Notes under the pieces: model-generated
The model's database searches: none
What the model was told of the DNA's origin: nothing
The model's input: the letters and a program-made list of their open reading frames with translations, nothing else
Shown here: piece after piece, positions 52,997 through 63,262 of the stretch
How positions within the stretch are numbered: the first letter of the stretch is position 1
How the letters are laid out: every line of letters begins with the position of its first letter
Program-made: the position numbers and the translations under genes
From: Bolinopsis microptera
Lineage: Eukaryota; Ctenophora; Tentaculata; Lobata; Bolinopsidae
NCBI RefSeq assembly: GCF_026151205.1
Contig: NC_087076.1
Coordinates: forward strand, 8,596,902-8,660,901
Direction of reading: 5' to 3'
DNA: 64,000 bases

Positions 52997-53333
52997 TATG
53001 CACTCGGTTTTGTTTTTATCACAGTTCGGGATTAGTTTCCATTTACTGCACCAGACATGAAGGTATTTGCACATCAGCTGCATTATCCGGTGAGCACATA
53101 TAGGATCCATGTGGGATACTGCTATGCTTCCATCGTCCGCATATTTGAATAGACTTGAGTTAGAGCTGCATTCCAGTGGAAGCTGGTCCTTACATAACAT
53201 ATCCGAGATGTAGAGGATAAATAGCAGAGGTGCAAGGACAGAGCCTTGGGGAAGCCCAAACCATCCACATGAGCGTTGGAATCCGAGACTGTTGTCAACC
53301 CTCAGCCGTACTTTGCGAGACTGAAGGATGTCA

Positions 53334-53790
53334 ATAAATAAATAATGGATAATATTAATACTGAATATGATATCATGAGCTCCGCTAACTCTGCGATTCT
53401 AACGGATGAATTAGGCTGCCCCGACAGAAACACAGGTAATAGGGGGCTGTGGAAGGACACGAACACTGTTCGTTAACTCGTACCCCGGGTACCCCCTATA
53501 TAGATCTATGTCCCGCCGGAGAGAGCCCACCACCAGTCATATCGAAAGCAGCTTTTAATTCTGCATTATAAGTATTGCGTCGTCATAATAAATAATATAC
53601 ATTACCACTACACACTTGTCACTACACACTTTTATGCACAGTACAACAAAAATGTTAACAAGAGACAGAAGAGTTTTACATCGGCTCAGCACCGCAAGGA
53701 CGTTGGCTATAGGCGTGGTTCATAAATTAGTTTGATTTGGGTACGGTTCGACCGGGAAAGTGGTCGGGATTAGTTCTCATAATGAGTGAA
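53334..53790. other. Non-coding flank between LINE remnants
   Basis: It begins with aataaataaataatgg, possibly a LINE-related simple repeat, and contains a short C-rich stretch (ccccgggtaccccct). No frame or motif is supported. Confidence 0.35.
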
Positions 53791-54042
53791 GCATCGTGTA
53801 TTGACAAAATTATAACTAATGATGTAGATAGTATAATGAGTATCAAAGGAGTATGGGATCCACTAAGAGTAGCCTAAAATATAAGTTCAATATTACGACT
53901 ATTGTAAGTCTAATGTTATCTCCTTTGTAAAGGACTTGGAACATGAATTAGAAAATAAAGCAATTGAAAACTTCACGGTATTTCATGATGTTTTCAAAAG
54001 TAGTTATAGTATCGATAAAACGTGTAAGTTGGCAACCCCTAA

Positions 54043-54139
54043 ATTTGTAGGGCGATGCACTACTGGGTCGCACCGCGCATTTTCTCGCAACCACGTATGC
54101 AGATCGGCGAGATGCGAAGAATTGACATCGTGAATCAAT
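54043..54139. mobile_element. R2 miniature insert (about 97 bp)
   Basis: The insert interrupts LINE coding sequence and is flanked by CCCTAA (54037-54042 and 54140-54145). It matches 4855-5000 in reverse orientation through gatgcactactggg, tctcgcaaccac, cagatcggcgag and attgacatcgtgaat. Ends are not clearly inverted. Confidence 0.5.
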
Positions 54140-54344
54140 CCCTAAGTGTGCCAAAAGAACTACACAAAATAACCCATGGATCACACCTGGGCTTATAGCA
54201 AAAATCAACCATTATTACCAACTCTATAATGACAATTTGCAATTGAGCTAAAGTTAGAAAGGAAAATGTAAACTTGGTAAAACTGGTTATAAAGGGGGAA
54301 CATGTCAATGCTCGAAATATTGTGAAAAACGTTCTAGATACAAA

Positions 54345-54417
54345 TTAACAGGTGATACTCGTAAAATATCTGTTCGAGTCCAACTCGGCGCGCGTCCCGG
54401 TAGGTTGTTAACTTACA
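54345..54417 (+). mobile_element. Miniature palindromic element R1, copy 2 (73 bp, 9-bp TSD)
   Basis: It starts TTAACAGGTGATACTCG and ends with GTAGGTTGTTAACTTAC plus A. It is flanked by AGATACAAA at 54336-54344 and 54418-54426. It lies in LINE coding sequence, and excision with one repeat restores the frame. Confidence 0.8.
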
Positions 54418-54582
54418 AGATACAAAACTTATAAGGATTATAGAAGGATGGTTAAAAGAGATCGCAAAGATGTTCAAACAAAGTATTTCATTGGAAAATT
54501 TGCAGACACCAAATACGGGGCAAACAGAAAGGCAAATAAAACCTCTGTTTCACAAGTAAAAAGGAAGGCGCCGCGCCAGGAG

Positions 54583-55175
54583 TTGACGGACGTTACTCGT
54601 GTAAATTTCTTCGAAGTAGCGCGCACCGCTTTCTTCTCTAAATTTGGCTCAAGGCAAGTGATACGTTACTGGGCCGCGCTCAGCCTGTCATTCCGCCGAA
54701 TCTCTATTCATTGTGTTAATGAACATGATAGCCTGAGGTCCCCAGGGATACGAGCAAGGGCTTTGGATAGAGTAAATTTTTGACTGACAAGATTTGAATG
54801 TCCTGCACAGCAGATCAAAGAATATTTAAATCATTTAATATTTTTATTGTATTGCTATGTAAATTTGACTATTGTTAATGGTCGGGCCCGGCGCGCGCTA
54901 TTTCGTAGCACTTGCCATCGGGCCATCATTGTAAGTTTATTATTGACATACGTTGCATGCCACTTTTCGCGCGCGAAGCGCGCGCCACCGAAGGCGGGAT
55001 ACGAAAGCGGGATACGAAATATGTATCAAGTTTATAACCTATATGCAATATGACGCACGCCGAGTCGAAACAAATATTTTACGAGTATTACCCGGATTAA
55101 GGCCTTAGGCCATAACATTTTAAAAAAAGCAGCGCGTGCTACCTTGAAAAAATTTAGACGAGTAACATCCGTCAA
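54583..55175. mobile_element. Foldback-type repeat, copy II (593 bp)
   Basis: Ends TTGACGGACGTTACTCGTGT and agacgagtaacatccgtcaa are inverted, with arms continuing through ttcttcgaagtagcgcgc. The interior shares ctcagcctgtcattccgc and gcctgaggtccccagg with copy I (3785-5530). A partial R1-like piece (55053-55100, reversed) is nested near the right arm. No target duplication is evident. Confidence 0.55.
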
Positions 55176-55355
55176 TGTGTGAATTTGATTCTCGTGCTAA
55201 TTCTAATTATAATAATGCAAAGCGTAAAACTTTACTTTCCCCAGCTTCGCCTTGCATTACATTGTACATAATTATCATGTCAGGACGAAGCTGATTTGAT
55301 TAAAAGAGGAAGAAATATAAATATTATCATTCGCGCCTTTTCCTATGCAAATATG

Positions 55356-55605
55356 TTGCTCTAACCAAAGCCCTTTCGCTTGCAGTAGCGCGCGACCGCC
55401 GAAGTACGCATAACACATGGCTATGTGAAGCCAATATGCGCGGCGATCTTTTCGAATTTCTTGCACAGAGTTGACGGATTCACATAACCATGTGTATACT
55501 GCAAGCGAAAGGGCTCTGGTTTGTAGGTTTACAACCTACCAGGACGCGCGCCGAGTTGGACTCGATATTTTACGAGTATCACCCGTTAAGCTCTGGTTAG
55601 AGCAA
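55356..55605. mobile_element. Inverted-repeat element, hit by R1
   Basis: The left arm ttgctctaaccaaagccctttcgcttgcagta is mirrored by tactgcaagcgaaagggctctggtt and, after R1, agagcaa. Inner arms acacatggctatgtgaa and ttcacataaccatgtgt also pair. Without the R1 insert the element would be about 173 bp and nearly a perfect hairpin. Confidence 0.6.
55522..55589 (-). mobile_element. Miniature palindromic element R1, copy 3 (68 bp, 9-bp TSD)
   Basis: In reverse orientation it reads TTAACGGGTGATACTCG ... GTAGGTTGTAAACCTAC plus A. It is flanked by GCTCTGGTT at 55513-55521 and 55590-55598. It is the shortest copy and lies in the arm of a hairpin element. Confidence 0.8.
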
Positions 55606-55607
55606 GT

Positions 55608-55776
55608 TGACGGATGATACTCGTTTACATTTCTTCGAAGTACTAAGTAACGTGCGCGCGCCGCTTTCTTTTCGAAATGTGGCCCGAGACAAGTCATGCA
55701 TTACGATGTAGCTTGTAGGTTTACAACCTACCAGGACGCGCGCCGAGTTGGACTCGTCGACGGTCCTGGTAGGTAG
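55608..55776. repeat. Partial foldback arm and partial R1
   Basis: Bases 55608-55690 carry the arm sequence (gacggatgatactcgtttac, ttcttcgaag, gcgcgccgctttcttttcga). Bases 55714-55776 carry the reversed R1 3' half (tgtaggtttacaacctacca through gttggactcgtcgacggtcc) with no R1 5' end and no duplication. Confidence 0.5.
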
Positions 55777-55794
55777 AAATACGACTCAATTACG

Positions 55795-55870
55795 GCAGAA
55801 AAGTGCCGTAGATGCTGATTGGCTGAGACGTTTGCGCCAATAGGAGAGCTTATATTGAGTCACGTGAGCT
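55795..55870 (+). promoter_or_regulatory. Promoter-like cluster: CCAAT boxes, TATA-like, E-box
   Basis: In 70 bases lie gattggct (reverse CCAAT), gccaatagg (CCAAT), cttatatt (TATA-like) and gtcacgtgag (CACGTG). This is the arrangement of a core promoter, but no downstream exon could be confirmed; the 67-codon frame at 55871 has no recognisable content. Chance or transposon origin is possible. Confidence 0.3.
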
Positions 55871-56447
55871 ATGCGCGGCGTAAAATCACTCTGCAGTTCG
55901 AAATTCTGTGATAAAATCGAGCGCTCATCAATTTTGTCTGGCTCTGTAACTTCACTTCCTCACGCAGATTATAATCGATTCTATTCACTGTTGTTTTGTT
56001 CGCTGTCTATGACCGTATTGAAATTAAGCTTAACATTTGATAACAGATTCTATTCACTTCCAGCTTTAATTTGATCGCTTGCTGAGTTGCATGTCATTTG
56101 TTTGATTGTTTCCAGATTCAATCTGACCGGTGTATCATCAATCAATATTACGGTTCAGTCATTCAGTGGGCCATAATTAAGCTGCTACCTGCATATGCAG
56201 ATGAACAAACGAATATTGTGGTGCATGCCAATGTAAATGAAGGTTTTTGTCGCTTACCTTAGTGTACAATTAATTTTGAAGATCAAACATATTTTTACTA
56301 TTGGCATTGTTGATGCGACCTAACCCGATCGTTTTTGCTATAACTATATCCCTTGAACTATATGTTCAAGACTAGAATTTCGAGTTCTCCTTATGCTGCA
56401 GGTACTCCAAATATCGTATGATAATAATAATCTAAATCATTGATCTA

Positions 56448-58320
56448 GAAATGACGTGACACACTTGTAATCCAGTGGCAGTAATGTTTATTAACGGCAT
56501 TACATGGAGTCCCTGTTCATTTTACCAAATAATGAACTGTGACTAAACTTCCAAGTTGAATTCTTTAACTTGCCCCTCGGACGTTATTCCACAGTAACAG
56601 ACCTGATACAACGTGAGGGACACCAGTTATATATCGGTTATTAAATATAAGGCTGATGTGTTAAGTTATTAATTGTTTCTAAGGTGTGTCCCAATTCCCA
56701 TACATCCGTTTACACTCAGTGTGTACTGAACGATTTGCTTATAATAACAAGAACCCATTTGTGTATTAAAACATAGACCTCAGTTTGTAAAGTAAATCTT
56801 TTGAGTTTGTAAAGTAAATCTTTTGAGTTTGAACACCTCCTAGTTACCATGGTGATAATTCCAGAGATATCACGCGATTTGGTAACCAAGTAAATTGTTA
56901 TAATTGAATGCGTAGAGTACACTAATCATTGGCTTTTACTTTTAGTGGCAGTAATTTTTATTGAACTGTGACTAAACTTCCAAGTTGAATTCTTTAACTA
57001 GTCCCTCGGACGTTTCCATAGTAACAGACCTGATATAATAACGTGAGGGACACCAGTTATATATCGGTTATTAAATGTAAGGCTACTACGATTAGCTATT
57101 AAGTGTTTCTAAGGTGTGTCCCAATTCCCATACATCCGTTTACACTCAGTGTGTACTGAACGATTTGCTTATAATAACAAGAACCCATTTGTGTATTAAA
57201 ACATAGACCTCAGTTTGTAAAGTAAATCTTTTGAGTTTGTAAAGTAAATCTTTTGAGTTTGAACACCTCCTAGTTACCATGGTGATAATTCCAGAGATAT
57301 CACGCGATTTGCTAACCAAGTAAATTGTTATAATTGAATGCGTAGAGTACACTAATCATTGGCTTTTACTTTTAGTGGCAGTAATTTTTATTGAACTGTG
57401 ACTAAACTTCCAAGTTGAATTCTTTAACTAGCCCCTCGGACGTTTCCACAGTAACAGACCTGATATAATAACGTGAGGGACACCAGTTATATATATCGGT
57501 TATTAAATGTAAGGCTACTACGATTAGCTATTAAGTGTTTCTAAGGTGTGTCCCAATTCCCATACATCCGTTTACACTCAGTGTGTACTGAACGATTTGC
57601 TTATAATAACAAGAACCCATTTGTGTATTAAAACATAGACCTCAGTTTGTAAAGTAAATCTTTTCAGTTTGTAAAGTAAATCTTTTGAGTTTGAACACCT
57701 CCTAGTTACCATGGTGATAATTCCAGAGATATCACTCGATTTGCTAACCAAGTAAATTGTTATAATTGAATGCGTAGAGTACACTAATCATTGGCTTTTA
57801 CTTTTAGTGGCAGTAATTTTTATTGAACTGTGACTAAACTTCCAAGTTGAATTCTTTAACTAGCCCCTCGGACGTTTCCATAGTAACAGACCTGATATAA
57901 TAACGTGAGGGACACCAGTTATATATCGGTTATTAAACGTAAGGCCACTACGGTTAGCTATTAAGTGTTTCTAAGGTGTGTCCCAACTCCCAATTCCCAT
58001 ACATCCGTTTACACTCAGTGTGTACTGAATGATTTGCTTACAATAACAAGAACCCATTTGTGTAAATATTACATTATATCATACCTACTATTTAAGCTTC
58101 AATTATCCGTTGAACATGGATATTAAAACATAGACCTCAGTTTGTAAAGTAAATCTTCTGAACACCTCCCATTTACCATGGTGATAATCCAAGAGATATC
58201 ACGCGTCTTTCTAACCCAGTATCGCTATAATTGTATAATCGAATCCGTAGAAAGTGCAATTATCATTGGCTATCAATGACGTGACATAGTTGTAGTCTAG
58301 TGGTAATAATGTTTTTGGCT
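56448..58320. repeat. Tandem array, about 430-bp unit x4
   Basis: The phrase catacatccgtttacactca recurs at about 56700, 57130, 57562 and 57994, spacing 430-434 bp. Each of the first three units has an internal doublet of gtttgtaaagtaaatctttt; the fourth has lost one and gained about 50 bp. The edges are variant (gacgtgacacacttgtaatc at the left, gacgtgacatagttgtagtc at the right). The 68-codon minus-strand frames in the units are not genes. Confidence 0.9.
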
Positions 58321-58890
58321 AGCTGACTGAACACGCCATTTTGGAACTAAATTGATCGTCTCCAGGTCCCCGGACAGTTTCATCTTTAAATATCTTAGTT
58401 AATTAGTTTAAATCAGACTTATAGACAATAGATTACAGAACCCTTGATTTCATCGCCTTTGTACACTGCAGTACAGGAGTAAAACTCCTACATACAATCG
58501 GAAAATGATCTGACGGTGTACACTCTTTAAATGTATAATAACCTCCTTTTAAAATAAAATATATATTTTTAACAAATTTGCTGTTAATTAGTACTTGAGT
58601 ATTTAGTATCCGTGTAAATAAGTCCTCTTTACTGGTTTTTGTCGTTGCTTAGTAACCTTAAAATGTGTGCTTTTAACGGTATAAATACGGTAAATATTTA
58701 ACTCTGTGAGATTATCATGAACTAATACTCTTCAAAATTTCGTTAGCCAGGACTGATCTAGTGCAAGATGAAGTACTGTTAACTTTTAACGAGAACAAGC
58801 AGAGTTAAGTTTTCGTTATGGAGAATGGAGAATGTAAGCAAGTGATTTTTAAATATCATTTTCTACTGATAAGTTTTTAATTTATATTAC
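58321..58890. other. Spacer, nothing coding supported
   Basis: AT-rich sequence. An atggagaatggagaatgtaagc at 58819 could be a very short first exon with a donor, but no downstream exon continues the frame. Confidence 0.35.
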
Positions 58891-58896
58891 AACAGG

Positions 58897-59412
58897 TAAA
58901 AACTGTCTTCTTCTCTGTTGGACGTTGGTAGGTTAAACATTTGTGTCATTGTAAACTAAAAGTTAAATTATTTAAACGTAATTAAATTGATACATCTCAC
59001 TAATTCAATATATTTATCCAGGTGTTTGGGCAGAGTCGGACAGATTTTAGAAAATCGCTAGGGTACCATCCTGCAGAAGATGGTGAACATATTTATTAAT
59101 AATAAGCACTGCTACATTTGACTAGAATATGATAGAGGAGGGAAAAATCCAACAGGCGAATTAAAAGCCCGTGCTATAATACCACTCTTTCTTAACTTTA
59201 ACTATCTCATCAATCAAGGTTCTTCAAAACTGTCTTCTTCTCTGTTGGTAGGTTATACATTTGTGTCATTGTAAACTTAAAGTTAAATTATTTAAACGTA
59301 ATTAAATTGATACATCTCACTAATTCAATATAATTATCCAGGTGTTTGGGCAGAGTCGGACAGATTTTAGAAAAGCGCTAGAGTACCATCCTGCAGAAGA
59401 CGACGAACAAAT
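58897..59412 (+). repeat. 330-bp duplication with acceptor-exon-like ends
   Basis: Bases 58897-59090 and 59228-59410 repeat aaaactgtcttcttctctgt, then catttgtgtcattgtaaact, then atccaggtgtttgggcagag, through catcctgcagaaga. Each copy has a polypyrimidine-AG followed by a frame VFGQSRTDFRK and a stop within 25-30 codons. Whether these are terminal exons is undecided. Confidence 0.5.
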
Positions 59413-59830
59413 TAGCACTGCTACATTTTACTAGAATATGATAGAGGAGTTATACTGTTATTCTCCCCTTTGCTTTTTCGCTGAAGCTCGTTTACAGACA
59501 ACACTTCCCCTGGAACTGGATCACGATCACGAAAGATAAAACCCGAAGGTGACCTACTCTGATCTTGTTATCTCAGATTCTCACAAAGTAAATTTATCAT
59601 AATTTCCGCATACCCCTCTAAGTAAGACAGTGCTAATTTAGTCGTTTACTATTATATGTTTCGATGAAATTTTCGAATTTTTTTAATAGACTCAGTTTCT
59701 AATGAAATTAAATCGTGAAATCATTTTCTAATGTCATTTATTGTTAACTTGAATGCAACTTGATTGTGAAATAGGTTATTTTATTTCTGTGCAAATTTGT
59801 AGACTTTTAAGTCAATTACTTGCAGGATAA

Positions 59831-59938
59831 GATTTTCAACAGAACCAAGAGCGGTACCCAAATCAACGATGTGGTTTGCAAGGGAAGAAGTGGTCAAATA
59901 TCCTGTTCAAACTAAACAGAATTCTCGTCAGATCCGGT
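59831..59938 (+). other. Possible single exon, unassigned
   Basis: Between acttgcAG and gtaaatt a frame is open that includes TEPRAVPKSTMWFAREEV. No neighbouring exon in phase was found and the family is not recognised. It is a weak candidate only. Confidence 0.2.
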
Positions 59939-60055
59939 AAATTTATAATGATTTGATAAAATTATCGATGCAAATGACAATCTTTTAGATTACAAAATCA
60001 GTCAAGCAATCTTAACCATATTGTTGCAGATTTTGAACTATACCGCCGCAACCAC

Positions 60056-60155
60056 ATATGTTTGTTTGTTTGTTTATAGAACCCGTCCCCAATCTCGTAT
60101 CGGAAAATGACTAAACTCAGGTCTGAGTGTGAATACGGGTGGTACCTGCAAGAGT
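60056..60155 (+). repeat. Dispersed ~100-bp repeat, copy 2
   Basis: The stretch tttatagaacccgtccccaa ... aatacgggtggtacctgcaa corresponds to 33086-33187 in the same orientation. Confidence 0.6.
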
Positions 60156-61789
60156 GTTCATTAAGCATTTAGAGTTCTGTAAAACTGCAGTTACAATTGT
60201 GCTAGAGTATTTTTATTAACCACATATAAACCACCAGATTAAATTTTGAGACACAAATTTACACTTTCTGGCCTTTAGAGAATATCACGCTGTATCAACA
60301 AAAACATGTACCTTTTGATCGTTTAAATCGCCCTGGGCAGTGGCACTGCGAGGTATTGACAGCAAATAGGAGCTGTAAATTTGGTTTTCAATTGGTTTAA
60401 ACAAAACAATGCATGTTTCTCCGCCAATATATTCCTACTAATATGACTAATACTGTGTCTGTGATAAAGCGTACGTAAATAATCGATCGGCTGTGCATGG
60501 TCTCCCATGATATTTAATGGTTTATTAGGGATGATGTGGTCCCTGGGAAGGGGCATTCCCAGTTTAACCTACTTACTCTCCAAACTTGGGGTAAATAAAA
60601 CTTCGCATTATAATTATTATTTATGAAAAGAAAATTGAACATTTCAATTTCCATGATCCATTAGGATATTGTTAATAGCACTTGCTAAGTTTTGTAAAGG
60701 AATTAGCAATAACTTTAGTGTCACTTTGGCAGTTGCCAATTTATGGGGATATTTCCGCATTGCATGACATGGACCATTTAAATAATATCTTAATTTGATA
60801 TTGCGATTATCGAGTCACTCTGAAACAAATTGTGTCTAACTAGACCAAATGTAAACAACAGTTGTGCATGGAAATGGATTGGATATCTACATGAATTTAG
60901 TCGAAATTGCATATTGAAAGGTCATTTCATAATAAATTACTCGTATAAACTCATACTTCATACAATTCTAAGTTCTTATGTACATGTTCAATGTTCATGA
61001 TTCGCTGTAGAATAAAGGGCGGTTCACAAAAAACACTTTTCGTTCAAATAGTTAGATATCACCTCTAATTAGTTGCTCTATAGGGTCAAGAACAACCACA
61101 ATTTTTTTTGTGTCCCTACGGTTTCGTATAATACTGACTTGTGCCACGCCCATATTTTTCACCAATTTTTAAAAGGTAAAATTCTCTAAATCGTCAATTT
61201 AGTCACGAAGGAGTATGGAAAGAGTTCTAAATGTGTGCTCCTCTAATATAAACAGTAGGAAATGGTTAACTTAAGTCGAGGTCTCAGGTCTCTACAATGT
61301 CGGGAAGTTCCTGCAGGAATTTGGGCATTGCGCTTGAAGCGCAAGATTCACTGCGCCAAAAGCGAAGGTCGTAGAGACATGAGACCTTGACTAAAGTTAA
61401 CCATTTCATACCATTGCTATAAGAGTATGCCACTTTCAGAGCCCTGAACACACTCCCATATCTCTTAATCGTCAATTATATGAATTTTACCTGTTAAAAT
61501 ATATCTTCTTTTACTGATATCAATTTAGTTTAACACTGTTAGTTTTTAAAAAGAACATAATACTTCACACCAAACTAACACACAATATGATAATATAGGG
61601 TTACTTCTACACACAGACATAACCCTTTATCAACTGTAATATAACATAATTGATTAAAGTATCTATGTCTGGCGAGATATTTGTTTCTGCACACTGAACA
61701 TGTAGCGAGGAGCCTACACTGCACGTGGGCGAAATTTTCCCGCTTAAACTGACTCGATACTAACTGAAACTCTACACTTTGAATTTCAT
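60156..61789. other. Intergenic, nothing coding supported
   Basis: Short frames (for example 60323-60556) have no motif or splice support. At 61275-61415 an imperfect inverted repeat is visible (gtcgaggtctcaggtctcta ... gtagagacatgagaccttga), which could be a degenerate hairpin element. Confidence 0.4.
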
Positions 61790-61857
61790 GGGAGCGTTCA
61801 CATATGACGTCAGCAGCCGAGGGGGAGGCCGGAGGGGGTTGTGAAATGCTGACGGGA

Positions 61858-61888
<31 letters not shown>

Positions 61889-61977
61889 TTGGGTCGCTCA
61901 ATGCTGAAAGTTGCTGACAGGCGGGGGGGGGGGTAAAATTTGCCAAAATAGTGCTGATTTCATATGTGAACGCTCCC
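61790..61977. mobile_element. MITE with GGGAGCGTTCACATATGA ends and 28-base G run
   Basis: The inverted ends match at 24 of 26 positions (gggagcgttcacatatgacg... against tcatatgtgaacgctccc). The interior holds G-rich blocks and a pure G run at 61861-61888. Proline-rich frames on the other strand are by-products. No clear target duplication is seen. Confidence 0.75.
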
Positions 61978-62398
61978 TATAATAAATGCTCACACTGCAT
62001 TAACTAAGAATTGAATTTAGCAGTTGGAAGTTTGAGGGCTGAGGCGATTTCTTTTCAAAATTTGTGCCGGCCCCCATTTCTTGCGCCCATTGCGAGCTTG
62101 CCCCTTGCTGGTTTAGAGTGGTTACTAGTATGTGTTTGGTGTGTAATAATTACAACCTTGCTATCAAGCTCAACCAAAAATATTAGATCGTAGAGTAAAC
62201 ACTAAACCATGGCCATCTTGTATTGATCTAAAGACGTTTAATGGTTTGTACTGAAATAGTTGCAAACTTTTCCATAACCGTTTTGCTAAGATGACTACGT
62301 AATTAATTTTTATAACTGCAATTATACTCAATAGGCGTACGTCATACTATTCTAATGGTAAAATAATAATGGGGCGACATAAGTTGAAGTGTCCGTAG
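61978..62398. other. Intergenic, nothing coding supported
   Basis: A 60-codon frame at 62011 lacks any supporting motif. Nothing else stands out. Confidence 0.4.
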
Positions 62399-63262
62399 CC
62401 TAGGAGCCATCAAAAGTCATTACCCAGGTTCATGGAATGAACGGAAATGAACAAACATGAACATTATCCTCAAAGTGCTCAAAATTGTTCAAAATTGGTC
62501 GGAAAGAGTTAATATAGGTCCTAGGAGTAGTCAAACCAAGTTTGGGAATCACTGCATGTCTAGCACCGATGTAACCAATGTGCCAATTTCTTCCCAATAA
62601 TCGTCCCGAGTATCTGCAGATTTTTGGAACATGGGGACTTCGAAGTATTGGCTGTATTTGAGTGCTGGGAAGCCTCAATTCGTTTTTCTAAGATGGATAT
62701 AGTTAAAAACTAGGCCTAGGAGCCATCAAAGGTCGCATAACATTACCCATGTTCATGGAATGAACGGAAATGAACAAACATGAACATTATCCTCAAAGTG
62801 CTCAAAATCGTTCAAAATTGGTCGGAAAGAGTTTATATTGGTCCTAGGAGTACTCAAACCAAGTTTGGGAATCACTGCATGTCTAGCACCGATGTAACCA
62901 ATGTGCCAATTTCGTCCCAATAATCGTCCCGAGTATCTGCAGATTTTTGGAACATGGGGACATCAAAGTATTGGCTGTATTTGAGTGCTGGGAAGCCTCA
63001 ATTCGGTTTTCTAAGATGGATATAGTTAAAAACTAGGCCTAGGAGCCATCAAAAGTCACATAAAATTACCCAGGTTCATGGAATGAACGGAAATGAACAA
63101 ACATGAACATTATCCTCAAAGTGCTCAAAATTGTTCAAAATTGGTCGGAAAGAGTTAATATTGGTCCTAGGAGTACTCAAACCAAGTTTGGGAATCACTG
63201 CATGTCTAGAACCGATGTAACCAATGTTCCAATTTTGTCCCAATAATCCTCCTAAGTATCCC
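62399..63262. repeat. Tandem array, about 320-bp unit x2.7
   Basis: The phrase cctaggagccatcaaa starts units at 62399, 62715 and 63038 (spacing 316 and 323). The units share ggttcatggaatgaacggaa, gaacattatcctcaaagtgc and gtttgggaatcactgcatgt. The third unit stops at about 63262. The minus-strand frames shared by the units (FRPILNNFEHFEDNVHVC) are repeat by-products or a transposon relic. Confidence 0.9.

Larger units (their letters stand above)
48026..53333 (-). mobile_element. LINE (RT C-terminal half), interrupted by a nested insertion
   Basis: The parts are 52999-53333 and 48026-49095. The first holds GLPQGSVLAPLLFILYISDM and the catalytic YADD (FKYADDGSIAV). The second continues directly with the RT thumb and a C-terminal zinc-knuckle-like CDPQCPNC-x10-H-x4-C. 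If the insert 49096-52996 and one TA are removed, the frame runs through without a break. The LINE is 5'-truncated in the RT at about 53333. The C-terminal cysteine motif fits Jockey/I-like LINEs. Confidence 0.8.
53790..54560 (+). pseudogene. LINE ORF2 linker fragment interrupted by R2 and R1 elements
   Basis: Translated segments ENFTVFHDVFKSSY and CKLATP, then NNPWITPGLIAKI, then RYKTYKDYRRMVKR, are typical of the region between endonuclease and RT in LINEs. The first break is the R2 insert (54043-54139) and the second is the R1 insert (54345-54417). Removing R1 with one 9-bp repeat joins the reading frame exactly. Confidence 0.6.

Noticed and set aside
56716-57784. Three 68-codon minus-strand frames with near-identical protein
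   Set aside because: They are copies of the 430-bp tandem unit; the fourth unit does not keep the frame.
56448-58320. CRISPR-like array
   Set aside because: Units are 430 bp without unique spacers, and this is animal DNA.
61575-61946. Proline-rich 123-codon frame
   Set aside because: The proline run is the complement of the poly-G core of a MITE.
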